This document shows positions 1 through 8,159 of a DNA stretch of 64,000 nt, piece by piece (within the stretch, counting starts at the first letter, position 1; each line of letters begins with the position of its first letter). The position numbers and the translations under genes are program-made. Origin of the DNA: Prorocentrum cordatum (Eukaryota > Sar > Dinophyceae > Prorocentrales > Prorocentraceae); NCBI GenBank assembly GCA_963575745.1, contig CAUYUJ010006557.1:511501-575500 (forward strand), given 5' to 3'. A model generated the notes under the pieces. It did no database searches. It worked only from the letters and a program-made list of their open reading frames with translations, and was not told the DNA's origin.

Positions 1-1640
1 TCCAAGCCCATTCTACCATCTGCAGAACGTGATCTGCAGAACGTGATGTACCCAAGTAAATGAGCGACTCCCCACTGACGACGGGCTTGCCCAACTTTGT
101 CGTGGCGGAAGACGAATTATGTATGCCATGCGCGCTGCTCGGCCCCTTGCGCCCTGTATGCTTTACGTCCGTATGATTGCAAACATATTGCGACCGACTG
201 GGACGAGGCTGGTGGGCCAGTAGTGTTGTTACAAACCACTGGGTTGCCCCTTTTGTAAACCATTTTCACTTCTGACTCATGCCAAACCTCGGGTACTTGG
301 CAATTGCCGCATACCAGATCGCAGAAGCAAGTGTTCAATGCTAGAGTTGGAGATGCGTCGTCGGTCGCCGCCCGCCGAAACACAGAAATAATGTAGTCTG
401 GGTCTCCTGCTGTGCCTCGCTTGAGTTCGCCAGCAAATTTCCCCACGTCCTCTTCTGTGATGTCACAAGAATTGATGGGGATGACGTTTGCGTGGAGCGC
501 GTCCGCCGGCATAACCGTCGTCGGCCGCACCGCCAATTGCACATTTTCCAAGTGGTCTGCCAATGCATTTGCTCGACGGTCGTTGTTTACCACATCCCCA
601 CTCACACTGTCCATCCTGCTTTGCAAGGGGGCACAAGCCTTTCCAAAACTTGATAATCTGGCCACAATCGCCAGTGTCGGCAAGCCTTTTCCATCCAAGC
701 GGCCCGGTACTTCGGCACAACTGTTTTGATATGTTGGCAAGGCGCTCATCGATGTCGCCCCGGCGTCCGGCTGCAAAGCGCGTGTCTACGACTTTTAAGG
801 TGGGAGGTAGTATCCAAAATTTTCTGGCACGGGCTGGACTCGTCGGTAACGCGATCGTCGATGCATGGTGAAATCCGTCAACCAGCTGACAACAAGCCAG
901 ATTCGCATCCCCTTGGTCAGGCGCAGAGTCTGCGCATTCCTCCAAAGACCCAGCCAACGGAGAAGTGAAGCGATGCTTTGTAGTATTCTCCATCGGGCTG
1001 CACACATCAAATCTAGGACTCCGCATGGCCAGCGGCATTCTGTCAACAGTGATCCGGACCTGGACGTTCAACAAGAAGTGGTGCGAAGACAATGGGGCGT
1101 CTGGGCATGCACTAGCGCTTGATGCATTGTCCAACAACTTCTGATCGCAAGCCAATAAGTCGATTCAAGAATGAGTGCGCCAATCGATACCTTGTCCAGC
1201 TGGGCAGCAGACGTTCTAGCACGTGGCCAACTGGCGCTGCGGCAATTAGAAGAAGGTGTTCACAAAACACATGTGTAGCTGAACGGATGCTTCCCCAACA
1301 CACACACACACATATATGTTCGCACCGGGCTTGCATGTGTGGCCTGGGTGAACAAATACATGGGGTCCGATTAAGTGTCCTTCGTCATCGAACTTGCCGT
1401 ACAGCTTAGAATCAACATCTCCCATAAGCAACTTAGGCCCATATGCAGAACATGACGCAAAGAAGCCTCGGAGGTCATTGAAGAAGCCTTGCCGCTCTTG
1501 GTAGTCATATCCACTATGAGGCGCATGAGACGAGAATCTTACGGTCTTGCCGCCTGAGACGCAGATCTTCAGAGAAGCCATGCGCTCGAACACTGGCAAC
1601 ATCCACCGATTGATTGTCTCAAGCTGGGGTCAGCGATAAA
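1..1640 (-). pseudogene. LINE retrotransposon remnant (endonuclease to start of reverse transcriptase), cut by left edge
   Basis: Reading the minus strand from about 1640 down, the pieces follow the order of an APE-endonuclease LINE. HAPHSGYDYQERQGFF lies near 1530-1480, GPKLLMGDVDSKLYGKF near 1425-1375 (the place of the GDFN metal-binding motif), SHHFLLNVQVRIT near 1086-1048 (the SDHH-like end of the endonuclease) and WHESEVKMVYKRGNP near 287-243, which resembles the entry to the reverse transcriptase domain (x-W-x-A-x-V-x-x-x-Y-K-K-G-D-P). The pieces sit in different frames and carry stops, so this copy is dead. The GDFN position reads GDVD, losing the catalytic Asn. A (CA)n-like tract near 1300-1320 interrupts it. 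The catalytic core of the reverse transcriptase would lie left of the window. The family assignment rests on motif order and is fairly secure; the clade is not determined. Confidence 0.7.
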
Positions 1641-1827
1641 CCCAATCCCTGACCTGACCTGACGCACCAGCTGCTGGGGTTGCACGTGTGCCCAGCGTGA
1701 CACCGATGAAGACTCGGCAGGCAGCTGCCCTTCACTCGCTCTGAGCTTGCCAGTTAGAACTCCCCGAGTCTCAAGCTTGTTGGCTAGGGCTCCTTAAGCC
1801 TCCACTGCGAGGCAGGCATTTATAGCC

Positions 1828-1945
1828 TGTGGATCTTCCAAGACCGCGGCAGTCGCTGGATATGGATAAACTCTGGCCCCCCAGGATCCGAATGCATCCA
1901 TATCCACCGTCTGCCGAGGTCCCCGAAGATCGATCCCACAGCCGG
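1828..1945. repeat. Imperfect palindrome (foldback element)
   Basis: Arms of about 40 bases, near 1830-1868 and 1891-1935, are inverted copies: both read GATCTTC, then a GACC...CGGCAG core, then GGATATGGAT, with a few mismatches. The loop is about 28 bases. Weaker complementarity continues outward (GCCTGTGG against the complement of CCACAGCC). No coding capacity is seen. It resembles a MITE or foldback insertion; no second copy was noticed in the window. Confidence 0.55.
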
Positions 1946-2304
1946 TGGGCATGTACAAACCCCGTCTCGGACTCACTCCACCATTGCTTCCCTGAACTGC
2001 ACATGAGTCCCAGGGGCGACTCGGCGGCGAGCCCGGGGTGGGAAGTGAGCAGAAGGCCCCCTTAGAAGGCTCGGAAGTCCCCGGGCCTTCCAATCATTTT
2101 TCCAAGCCTTCCCCGAAGACGCAACTAACCTCTCAGAAGGCGCAAGAGCTTCTGGGAAATTACGCCGCCTTCTGAAACGGCCCTCTCCTTCTCACTTCGC
2201 CTCCGCGCTTGCCGCGGATCCAGGGCACCCCTCATCCAAGAATCGGGGGGAGCAGACTAGCCTCCCTCGGGCCCGGACGTGCGGACCGCCCCCCCAGCCC
2301 CTCG

Positions 2305-2455
2305 GGTGCCTCCTCCTCCTCCTCCTCCTCCTCCTCCTCCTCCTCCTCCTCCTCCAGATGCCCTCGTCCTCTTCCTCCTCGTTCTCCTCCTGATCCTCCT
2401 GCTCCTCCTCCTGCTCCTCCTCCTGCTCCTCCTCCTCCTCCTGCTCCTCCGCATG
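2305..2455. repeat. (TCC)n microsatellite, two blocks
   Basis: A near-pure TCC tract at about 2308-2355 is followed by an impure CCT/CTG block to about 2450. Open frames across it (poly-Ser, Pro, Leu, Glu or Gly) are repeat artefacts. The flanks 2100-2300 and 2460-2640 hold nothing I can recognise. Confidence 0.9.
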
Positions 2456-2779
2456 CGCGCCTGCGCGCGCGAGGGAATGATGACCCCACCATCGCGCCGA
2501 TCACAACCGACGGCGGAGCCGCAAATCACGCAAGGTGGGGCGTGGATCTGAGCGTGAGAAGGGGAGGAGCTGCTGCACTCTTGCCTCCAGCCAAGCTGCA
2601 TGCGATGACTTGGGATACAAGGGGGCATTGGACAAACAACCCTTAGATAAGGAACCCGGGGTCTGGAAGCCAGTGGCACTCCAATCGTGGATCGGCCATG
2701 GATATCACCGCCGCCCTCATCAGATAAGGACCTCCAGGGTGCGCAGTCTCCTGGGTACAATTCCTTAACGAACGTCCCC

Positions 2780-2945
2780 ACCGTAGCGCAAGATCGCGCG
2801 GAGGCGTCTCCTGAAACTTCTTGGCCTGCTGCGTCACGAACGCAGACGGGTTGCGCACGTCCGGCTTCAGGCCCGACAAGATCTCAAACGCACCGGTGTC
2901 GGGGAGCTTGGTCTCGGGTTCAGTGGCCAATCTCCAACTACTCTC
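2780..2945 (-). CDS. Exon-like fragment with an EILSGL-x-PDVRNPSA module
   Basis: The minus strand encodes FEILSGLKPDVRNPSAFVTQ followed by QAKKFQET, in a frame with GC-rich third positions (GAG, AAG, CTC, GAC, CTG, CCG, GTG, CGC). Nearly the same module recurs on the minus strand at about 27.6-27.5 kb (EILSGLGPDVRNPSAWVTRK), so two sites in the window carry related coding sequence. I associate such NPSA-type modules with short helical repeats in dinoflagellate proteins, but give no function. Flanking sequence in the same open frame (down to 2643 and up to 3074) looks non-coding, so this is probably one exon or a fragment. Splice sites are not resolved. Confidence 0.45.
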
Positions 2946-3179
2946 CAATATAACCCTGAAGACCAACCTTGACCAAGACAGGGAAACATGCACCGATACA
3001 CTGCGAAACCGGAATATCTGACACAAGCACATGGCACCATCATCTATATGGCGACTTCTCGTTTGGTATGTCACTTTCTATAGGTTCCCAACTTTCCACG
3101 GCACCGAGGAAAACCCCAGCAACAGATCCAGCAATGTCGCCTTCAAGCGTGGCGCACTTACACCCTGGTCACCTTAAGT

Positions 3180-4290
3180 CCGGACATCTCGGAGTCAGGG
3201 ATTCATGGGATGTCTCAGGCGAAACGTGCCTGAGCACATCGCGGATCAACTCTTGGAACCCAGAATTGTGAGAACGTTTCAAGCGAAACGGGCCAGAGCA
3301 CATCGATTCAAGACATCTCGCGGTCGCCCGCGGTTCGGAGGATGTCTCAGGCGAAGCGGGCCTGAGTACCTCGCGAAGCACAGCTTGGAACACAAAGATG
3401 TCTCAGGCGAAACGGGCCCGAGTGCCTCGCGAGCCGCATCTTGGTACCCAGAGGTGTGAGTTTCGAGGATGTTCCAGTCAAATTACTCAATGAGGATGTC
3501 TGCGGAGAAACGGCACTGAACATCTCAAGTCAGGGCATCTCGGAACCCGGGCTTCCGAGGATGTCTCAAGCGAAACGGGCCTGAGTTCCTTGCGAACCGC
3601 ATCATCGACCCAGAGTTGCGAGGACGATTCAAGCCGAACGGTCAGAGCCAGGGATCCCGAGGATGTCTCAGGCGAGACGTGCCTGAGTGCCTCGCGAACC
3701 ACATCTTGGAACCTAGAGTGGTGAGAACGTCTCAAGCGAAACGGGCCAAAGCAACTCAATTCAGGCATCTCGAAGCCTGGGGTTACGAGGATGTCTCAAG
3801 AGAACAACGTAATGATGGGTCTCAAATAAAACGGGACCGACCATCTCAAGTCAGGGCTTCTCGGAACCCAGGACTCCGAGGATGTCTCAAGCGAAACGGG
3901 CCTAAACCCTCGTGAACCGTATCTTCAACCCAAAGTTGCGAGGACGTGTCAGGCCAAACAGTCAAAGCGAGGGAGTCTGAGGATGTCTCAGGCGAAACGT
4001 GCCCAGGAGCCTCGCGAACCTCGTGAACCACATCTCGGAACCCGGAGGGGTGAGCACGCCTCCAGCGACAGGGCCAGAGCACCTCAATCCAGGGCATCTC
4101 GAAGCCTGGGGTTACGAGGATGCCTCAGCCGAAGCGGGCCAGAGCACCTCGCGAACTCGCGAACCACGTCTTGGAATCCAGAGCTGTGAAGACGTCTCCA
4201 GCGAAACGAGCCAGAGGAAGTCAGGGCCCCTCGGAGCCCGAGGCTCCGAGGATGGCTCCGCGGGCCGTGGGGCGCACCCAGCTAGCTCTG
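3180..4290. repeat. Tandem/interspersed hairpin array, block 1 (GCGAAACGGGC core)
   Basis: About 17 degenerate units recur at roughly 60-80-base spacing. Each carries a core like GAGGATGTCTCAGGCGAAAC followed by GGGCCTGAG. The best units fold into CTCAGGC, loop GAAACGG, GCCTGAG (for example 3214-3234 and 3346-3366). Between cores lie phrases such as CTCGCGAACCACATCTTGG. Reading frames through the array are shadows of the repeat; no gene is seen. Confidence 0.8.
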
Positions 4291-4350
4291 TTTGAGGGCA
4301 ACCCCTCCCCCGCACATGCTCGGTTTTCTCCGGGGCCGTAGGCGACCCGA

Positions 4351-4406
4351 GGAGGAGGAGGAGGAGGAGGAGGAGGAGGAGGAGGAGGAGGAGGAGGAGG
4401 AGGAGG
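4351..4406. repeat. (GGA)n microsatellite
   Basis: A near-perfect GGA tract of about 55 bases. The poly-Glu and poly-Ser frames through it are artefacts. Confidence 0.95.
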
Positions 4407-4409
4407 ACG

Positions 4410-4930
4410 GGTCGCCTAAGCCCTTCGGAGAAACCCTCCACCCGCACCTCCGTGGCACCGCCGTTTGGGTTGCTGGAGTCGCCCCGAGCTGTCCCGGGCG
4501 ACCCGGGCACCCAGGCTCAGGTGCACTGCCCCCCCCGGCCAGCCAAGGCCCAAGGCAAGCCCTGAATGGGGCCAAAACGGCCCCAGAAGCCAACCAAAGT
4601 GTCCAGCGAGGCCCACACGGCTCCGAGATTCACCTCCACCCCGCAAGACAAACGGACCGTTCGAGACATCCCCACAATCTGGGCGCGAACGGGCCCGTGA
4701 CACACCCTTTGTCGGCAGAGCACCAGCCCGCATCACCAGGCACGATCGAGCCGCGTCCAGCCCTGGCGACGAGAAGTGCAACGAGAGTACTGAAAACAAG
4801 AGTACTTGTCTGACACCAATACGAGCATTACCCTTCCTCACCCTCGTCTTCAGTCATCCTGCTACTCCTCCTCCTCCTTCTCCTCATCCTTCTCCTCCCA
4901 CTCCTTCTTCGCTTCGCATTCCTCAACGGT
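4410..4930. other. Intergenic stretch with no recognisable gene
   Basis: GC-rich sequence between the two blocks of the GCGAAACGGGC array. Open frames exist on both strands but show neither convincing codon bias nor any motif. A short pyrimidine-rich (CTC)-like run lies near 4865-4905. Confidence 0.5.
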
Positions 4931-4934
4931 TACT

Positions 4935-5310
4935 CGGAATTTCGGAGCCGTCTCATGCGAAACAGGCTGGACCCCCTCGTACGCGGCATCGCTTTGCCAA
5001 TAATTGAGGGGACGTCTCAGGCCAAACTGACCGGATTACATCGCGGGCGGCATCTTCAAGCCTAGCGTGGCGACGATGCCTCAAGCGAAATGGACGAGGC
5101 AACCTCAGGTCACCCTATCCCCGAAAACAAAACATCTGAGGATGTTTCAAGCAATAGCTATGGGCCGGACCACCTCTCGCGTAGCATCTGGGAACCCAAA
5201 ATTGCGAGGATATTTCAGGCGAAACGGGCCGGACCATGTCAAATGTGGTCGTCTCAGAACGCAATATTGCGACGATGTGTCATGCGAAACGGGCCGAACC
5301 ACCTCAGCAT
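4935..5310. repeat. Hairpin array, block 2 (GCGAAACGGGC core)
   Basis: About six further, more diverged units of the 3.2-4.3 kb family, for example GTCTCATGCGAAACAGGC near 4950, GTCTCAGGCCAAACTGACC near 5012, ATTTCAGGCGAAACGGGCC near 5210 and GTGTCATGCGAAACGGGCC near 5277. The closing stems are weaker than in block 1. Confidence 0.7.
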
Positions 5311-5950
5311 GTTGCCAATGTTTCGACGCGCGCGCCCCTCGGGCGGCATTCGTTATTACCGCAACAATGCCCGCCAGTACCGGCCGGGCGACCCACACTC
5401 CAAGACAAAACCTTCTGACGGGAAACAAACGAGAAGCTCCCACCCATGTCCCAAGTCCTGCGGTCGGTGCAGACGCCGACACCGCGCTTCTCGCTGCTAA
5501 GACAGATCTGCAGCCTTCGAAGTCTGGTCGCCGCTGGCGCCTGTCAATCCTTCCTCCTCCGCTCGTTGTCCTGCCCCTCATGCTGCTTCTGCTCTTCCTG
5601 CAGAACCTGTTCGTCGACCTTAGAAGGCCACTTCGGTGATGGCTGCCCCAACTCCTAAGGCAAACATCATTGCCGGAGCCCGTGATCCACGAGAGCCTGA
5701 TCTCGCACAGAACAACGTGATGATCGAATTACAGTGTGGGGTGAGCTCCGTGGAAGAGAACTCTGCCCTAGTCCGGCGAGGGGCCGGAGGACATCCTGGG
5801 CCTACGGAGGAGCAGACAGAGGCTCAAGGAGGAGCGAGGAGGACAGAGAAGAGGAAGGGAGGCCGAGACGGGCGGCCACCCATCCACGAGGCTGCCCGCC
5901 TCCTGCATATATCCGCCGATCCGGCGTGCGAGTTAAAAAAAGCGTGCGCT
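5310..5950. other. Intergenic stretch with no recognisable gene
   Basis: Several overlapping open frames occur on both strands, none with a domain, biased codon use or a continued exon. Nothing further is supported. Confidence 0.4.
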
Positions 5951-5961
5951 TGAGCTTCGGA

Positions 5962-6175
5962 GCTCTGCAGGGGGCGGGGGGTTGTCAGCGTTTTCGCCCC
6001 CGCCTCCGCTCTGCAGGGAGGGGAGGGTCAGCGCTTTCGCCCCTCCCCTCCGCTCTGCCAGAGAAAGGGGGGGGGTCAGCGCTTTCGCGCCCGCCTCCGC
6101 CTACGCTCTGCAGGGGGGGAGGGGGAGGGGTCGGCGCTTTCGCACCCCCGTCCGCTCTGAAGGGGGGGGAGGGGG
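5962..6175. repeat. Four-unit tandem hairpin array with constant loop TCAGCGCTTTCGC
   Basis: Units of about 50-60 bases each contain TCAGCGCTTTCGC (or one-base variants) and end in CGCTCTGCAG. The loop lies at about 5985-5997, 6028-6040, 6076-6088 and 6131-6143. In unit 2 an 11-bp perfect stem closes the loop (6017-6027 with 6041-6051, GGAGGGGAGGG with its complement). In unit 1 an 8-bp stem of different sequence (5973-5980 with 5997-6004, GGCGGGGG) does so. Units 3 and 4 pair only partly. Confidence 0.75.
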
Positions 6176-6182
6176 GAAGGGT

Positions 6183-6246
6183 CGTCCGTTGTCGCCGTCG
6201 TCGCCGCCGCCGCCGCCGTCGCCGCCGCCGCCGCCGCCGTCGTCGC

Positions 6247-6328
<82 letters not shown>

Positions 6329-6330
6329 CA
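6183..6330. repeat. (CGC)n / (GTC)n compound microsatellite
   Basis: CGC-rich triplets (about 6190-6262) pass into a pure GTC run (about 6262-6328). The poly-Arg, poly-Asp and poly-Ser frames across it are artefacts of the triplet. Confidence 0.95.
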
Positions 6331-6539
6331 TGTCCACCGGCATCTGGAGCGCCCCAGACCGGCGGCACTGGCCGGAGGCCACTACAATAAAAGCGGGCGC
6401 GCAACTTGCGAGTCCTCCCCCCCCCCCTCTCCATAGGATTCCTAAGGAATCCTATGTAGAGGAGGGACATCGGTGAATCAAGACTGGGGGAGGGGAACAC
6501 GGGTCTGACAGGCATGGAAAGGATTCGCACTACGCACCG

Positions 6540-6762
6540 TCGACCCCCCCAGGTAGCCCCGGCTGGCCTCAGCAGGCCCCCCGAGTGGTCCGGCCTCAAC
6601 AGGCCCCCCGAGTAGCTCAGGGCGGTCTCAACACCCGGGCGCCGCCCCCGGCGGCGCCCCTGGGGCGCTCCGCGCCCAAGCGTAGGGGTGCTGAGACCGC
6701 CGCGGACTACTCGGGGGGCGTGTTGATGCCAGCCGGGGCTACCTGGGGGGCCGTCTGCGCGC
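6540..6762. repeat. Long imperfect palindrome, about 200 bp
   Basis: The left half (AGGTAGCCCCGGCTGGC, CCCCCCGAGTAG, GGCGGTCTCAACACCC) reappears inverted on the right (GGGTGCTGAGACCGCC, CTACTCGGGGGG, GCCAGCCGGGGCTACCT). The left arm contains an extra internal duplication of GGCCTCAACAGGCCCCCCGA. At the centre GGGCGCCGCC pairs with GGCGGCGCCC around a 3-base loop, followed by a second small hairpin (GGGCGC-TCC-GCGCCC). Confidence 0.7.
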
Positions 6763-6950
6763 AACCCGAAGCCCCACCAAACAGGCAGTGCCAGTGGGAG
6801 AGGGGCCTCGAGGGCCGGGCCCGTGCCCAATGAAGGGATCACCGACAACGGCGCTGGACGCTCTAGGCGCCGCCCGCTCCTCCACTGGTCCCATGTGCCC
6901 CTTGCCATGACCAGATTGCTTGAACGGGGGCGGCTCCCCGCAGCATCTGA

Positions 6951-7074
6951 GACGAAGCCAAGACAGGGGCAAAATCGAACAGGGATAAACCGGGGATTAG
7001 TGATATCCGGCGGCTCTGGAGGACGTGACGGGCGCCGCGACCTGCTCAAAACGTTCCAGTACGCTCTGAGAGCT
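6951..7074 (+). repeat. Dispersed element R1, copy 1 (MITE-like)
   Basis: Shares GACGAAGCCAAGACAGGGGC at its start and GATATCCGGCGGCTCTGGAG in its middle with copies at 39221-39388, 40579-40735 and 55111-55269. The better copies have related inverted ends of the form GACGAGGCTAGGACGAGGA. It is non-coding. Confidence 0.6.
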
Positions 7075-7235
7075 AGCCCCACCCGAGCATCAGTTGCCCG
7101 AGGGACGAAACGCTAGCCAAGCAGACGGCGGAAGACGGAGTCGCTGCGGGAGGAGGGCGAGGAGGAGGCGACGGAGGACGAACAGGGGGGGCAAATGAGA
7201 AGGGGCAACATCAGGGGGGAGGGGACGGGCTCCAG

Positions 7236-7378
7236 GGGGAAACATCGATCTGGAATTGGCGATACATCGACGATAGATCTGCGATAGGTCCTCGATAGCG
7301 CATTCGCACGTTCCTGGGCGGGGAAGGCTTTCTGGCACCAATCGGCAATCAATGGGCGATTGGAGGTCGATGCCTGAA
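7236..7378 (+). repeat. Dispersed element R2, copy 1
   Basis: Matches 39743-39893 along about 145 bases, including GCACGTTCCTGGG, a GGCGAT-rich start and GGGCGATTGGAGGTCGATGC at the end. In both places it lies a few hundred bases downstream of an R1 copy, so R1 and R2 may be parts of one larger repeat. Confidence 0.6.
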
Positions 7379-7423
7379 GGGATGGCAGGGAAATGTGGCC
7401 CGACACGGTCGAAAACCACAAAA

Positions 7424-7951
7424 TCAAGGCACCAGCCACCCGGCCCGCCGCGCCGGCTCGTCAAGTAGGGCCGCGGCCAGGAAGTCACAGCTCTTCTCGT
7501 CCAGCACCCCGCCCTGCTGTAGCCTCTGGAGGACCTCGGCCTTGGAGGTCCACGGGATCCTCACCTCCTCCCCGTTGAAGTGGATCGTGAGCTCGCCCTG
7601 AGGCGGCGCCGCTCTGCAGCCCTGAGGAGGAGGAGGAGGAGGAGGAGGAGAACGAAAAGGAAAGCCATTCGGCCGAGGAGGGGCTGGGACCGTCGCGGCT
7701 TCGCTCGTCGTCGGTCGCCCCTTCGGTCGTGGCTCGCGCGCCGCGGAGCCATTAAAGAGAAGACAAAGAGGCACCGCAGCCGCGGCGGTCACCCCGACCG
7801 CCACGCCCAGGACCAAGGAAGAGGCCGGGCACCGCCGCGCCAGGACCCAAAGAGGACAAGACAGGCTGCTCATCAGGCTGGCGGCCGCAGCCAGCACGCT
7901 GGAGCAGCACCACAGCTCGCAGCAGCCCCAGCGCCACCAGCAGCACGCCAT
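7424..7951 (-). CDS. Hypothetical protein, single exon or last exon
   Basis: From the ATG at 7951 the minus strand encodes about 175 residues. A Cys/Trp-rich hydrophobic N-terminus (MACCWWRWGCC, then Ala/Leu-rich and GVAVGVTAAAAVPLCLL), possibly membrane-associated, is followed by a basic Pro-rich linker with a poly-Pro run coming from a GGA/CCT microsatellite. A globular-looking C-terminus (ELTIHFNGEEVRIPWTSK, then AEVLQRLQQGGVLDEKSCDF) precedes the stop. Third positions of the C-terminal codons are strongly GC-rich, as in real coding sequence here. The frame stays open up to 8071, but there it crosses a structured hairpin repeat, so the internal start is preferred. I do not recognise the family. 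It lies head to head with the coiled-coil gene starting near 8160. Confidence 0.45.
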   Translation of the reverse strand: MACCWWRWGCCELWCCSSVLAAAASLMSSLSCPLWVLARRCPASSLVLGVAVGVTAAAAVPLCLLFNGSAAREPRPKGRPTTSEAATVPAPPRPNGFPFRSPPPPPPPPQGCRAAPPQGELTIHFNGEEVRIPWTSKAEVLQRLQQGGVLDEKSCDFLAAALLDEPARRAGWLVP

Positions 7952-7974
7952 GACGCAGAACTGGAAGCAGCAGC

Positions 7975-8138
7975 GCGGCGCCTCGAGGGAAAGGTGGTCA
8001 GGAGCAGGGGCCACACACCTCGAGGCGTCGCAGCGCGGCGCTGGGAAAAGGTGGATAGGAGCAGGGTCCACAGCTCAGGCGCCAGCGCAGGGCCCAGGGG
8101 AAAGGTGGTCAGGAGCAGGGACCACAAACCCTGGGCCC
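7975..8138 (+). repeat. Structured hairpin cluster 1: three AGGAGCAGG hairpins
   Basis: Three hairpins share the loop AGGAGCAGG. Inner stems are GTGGTC/GGCCAC (7994-8014), GTGGAT/GTCCAC (8051-8071) and GTGGTC/GACCAC (8105-8125). Each is enclosed by an outer stem of unrelated sequence: 14 bp with one G-U (7975-7988 with 8018-8031); 5+4+4 bp with single bulges (8033-8045 with 8074-8088); and 10 bp (8090-8099 with 8129-8138). Inner and outer stems are separated by GAAAG or AAAAG on the 5' side and two or three bases on the 3' side. Spacing is 57 and 54 bases. The cluster lies between two divergent reading frames. Confidence 0.85.
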
Positions 8139-8159
8139 GCAGTGGGTGAGCAACCATAG

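Noticed and set aside
2209-2646. Ser/Pro-rich protein at 2.2-2.6 kb
   Set aside because: The body is translated (TCC)n; the ends have no coding character.
5734-7082. 365-codon minus-strand and 218-codon plus-strand frames around 6.2 kb
   Set aside because: Both consist mainly of poly-Arg from CGC/GTC triplets plus the hairpin array and palindrome.
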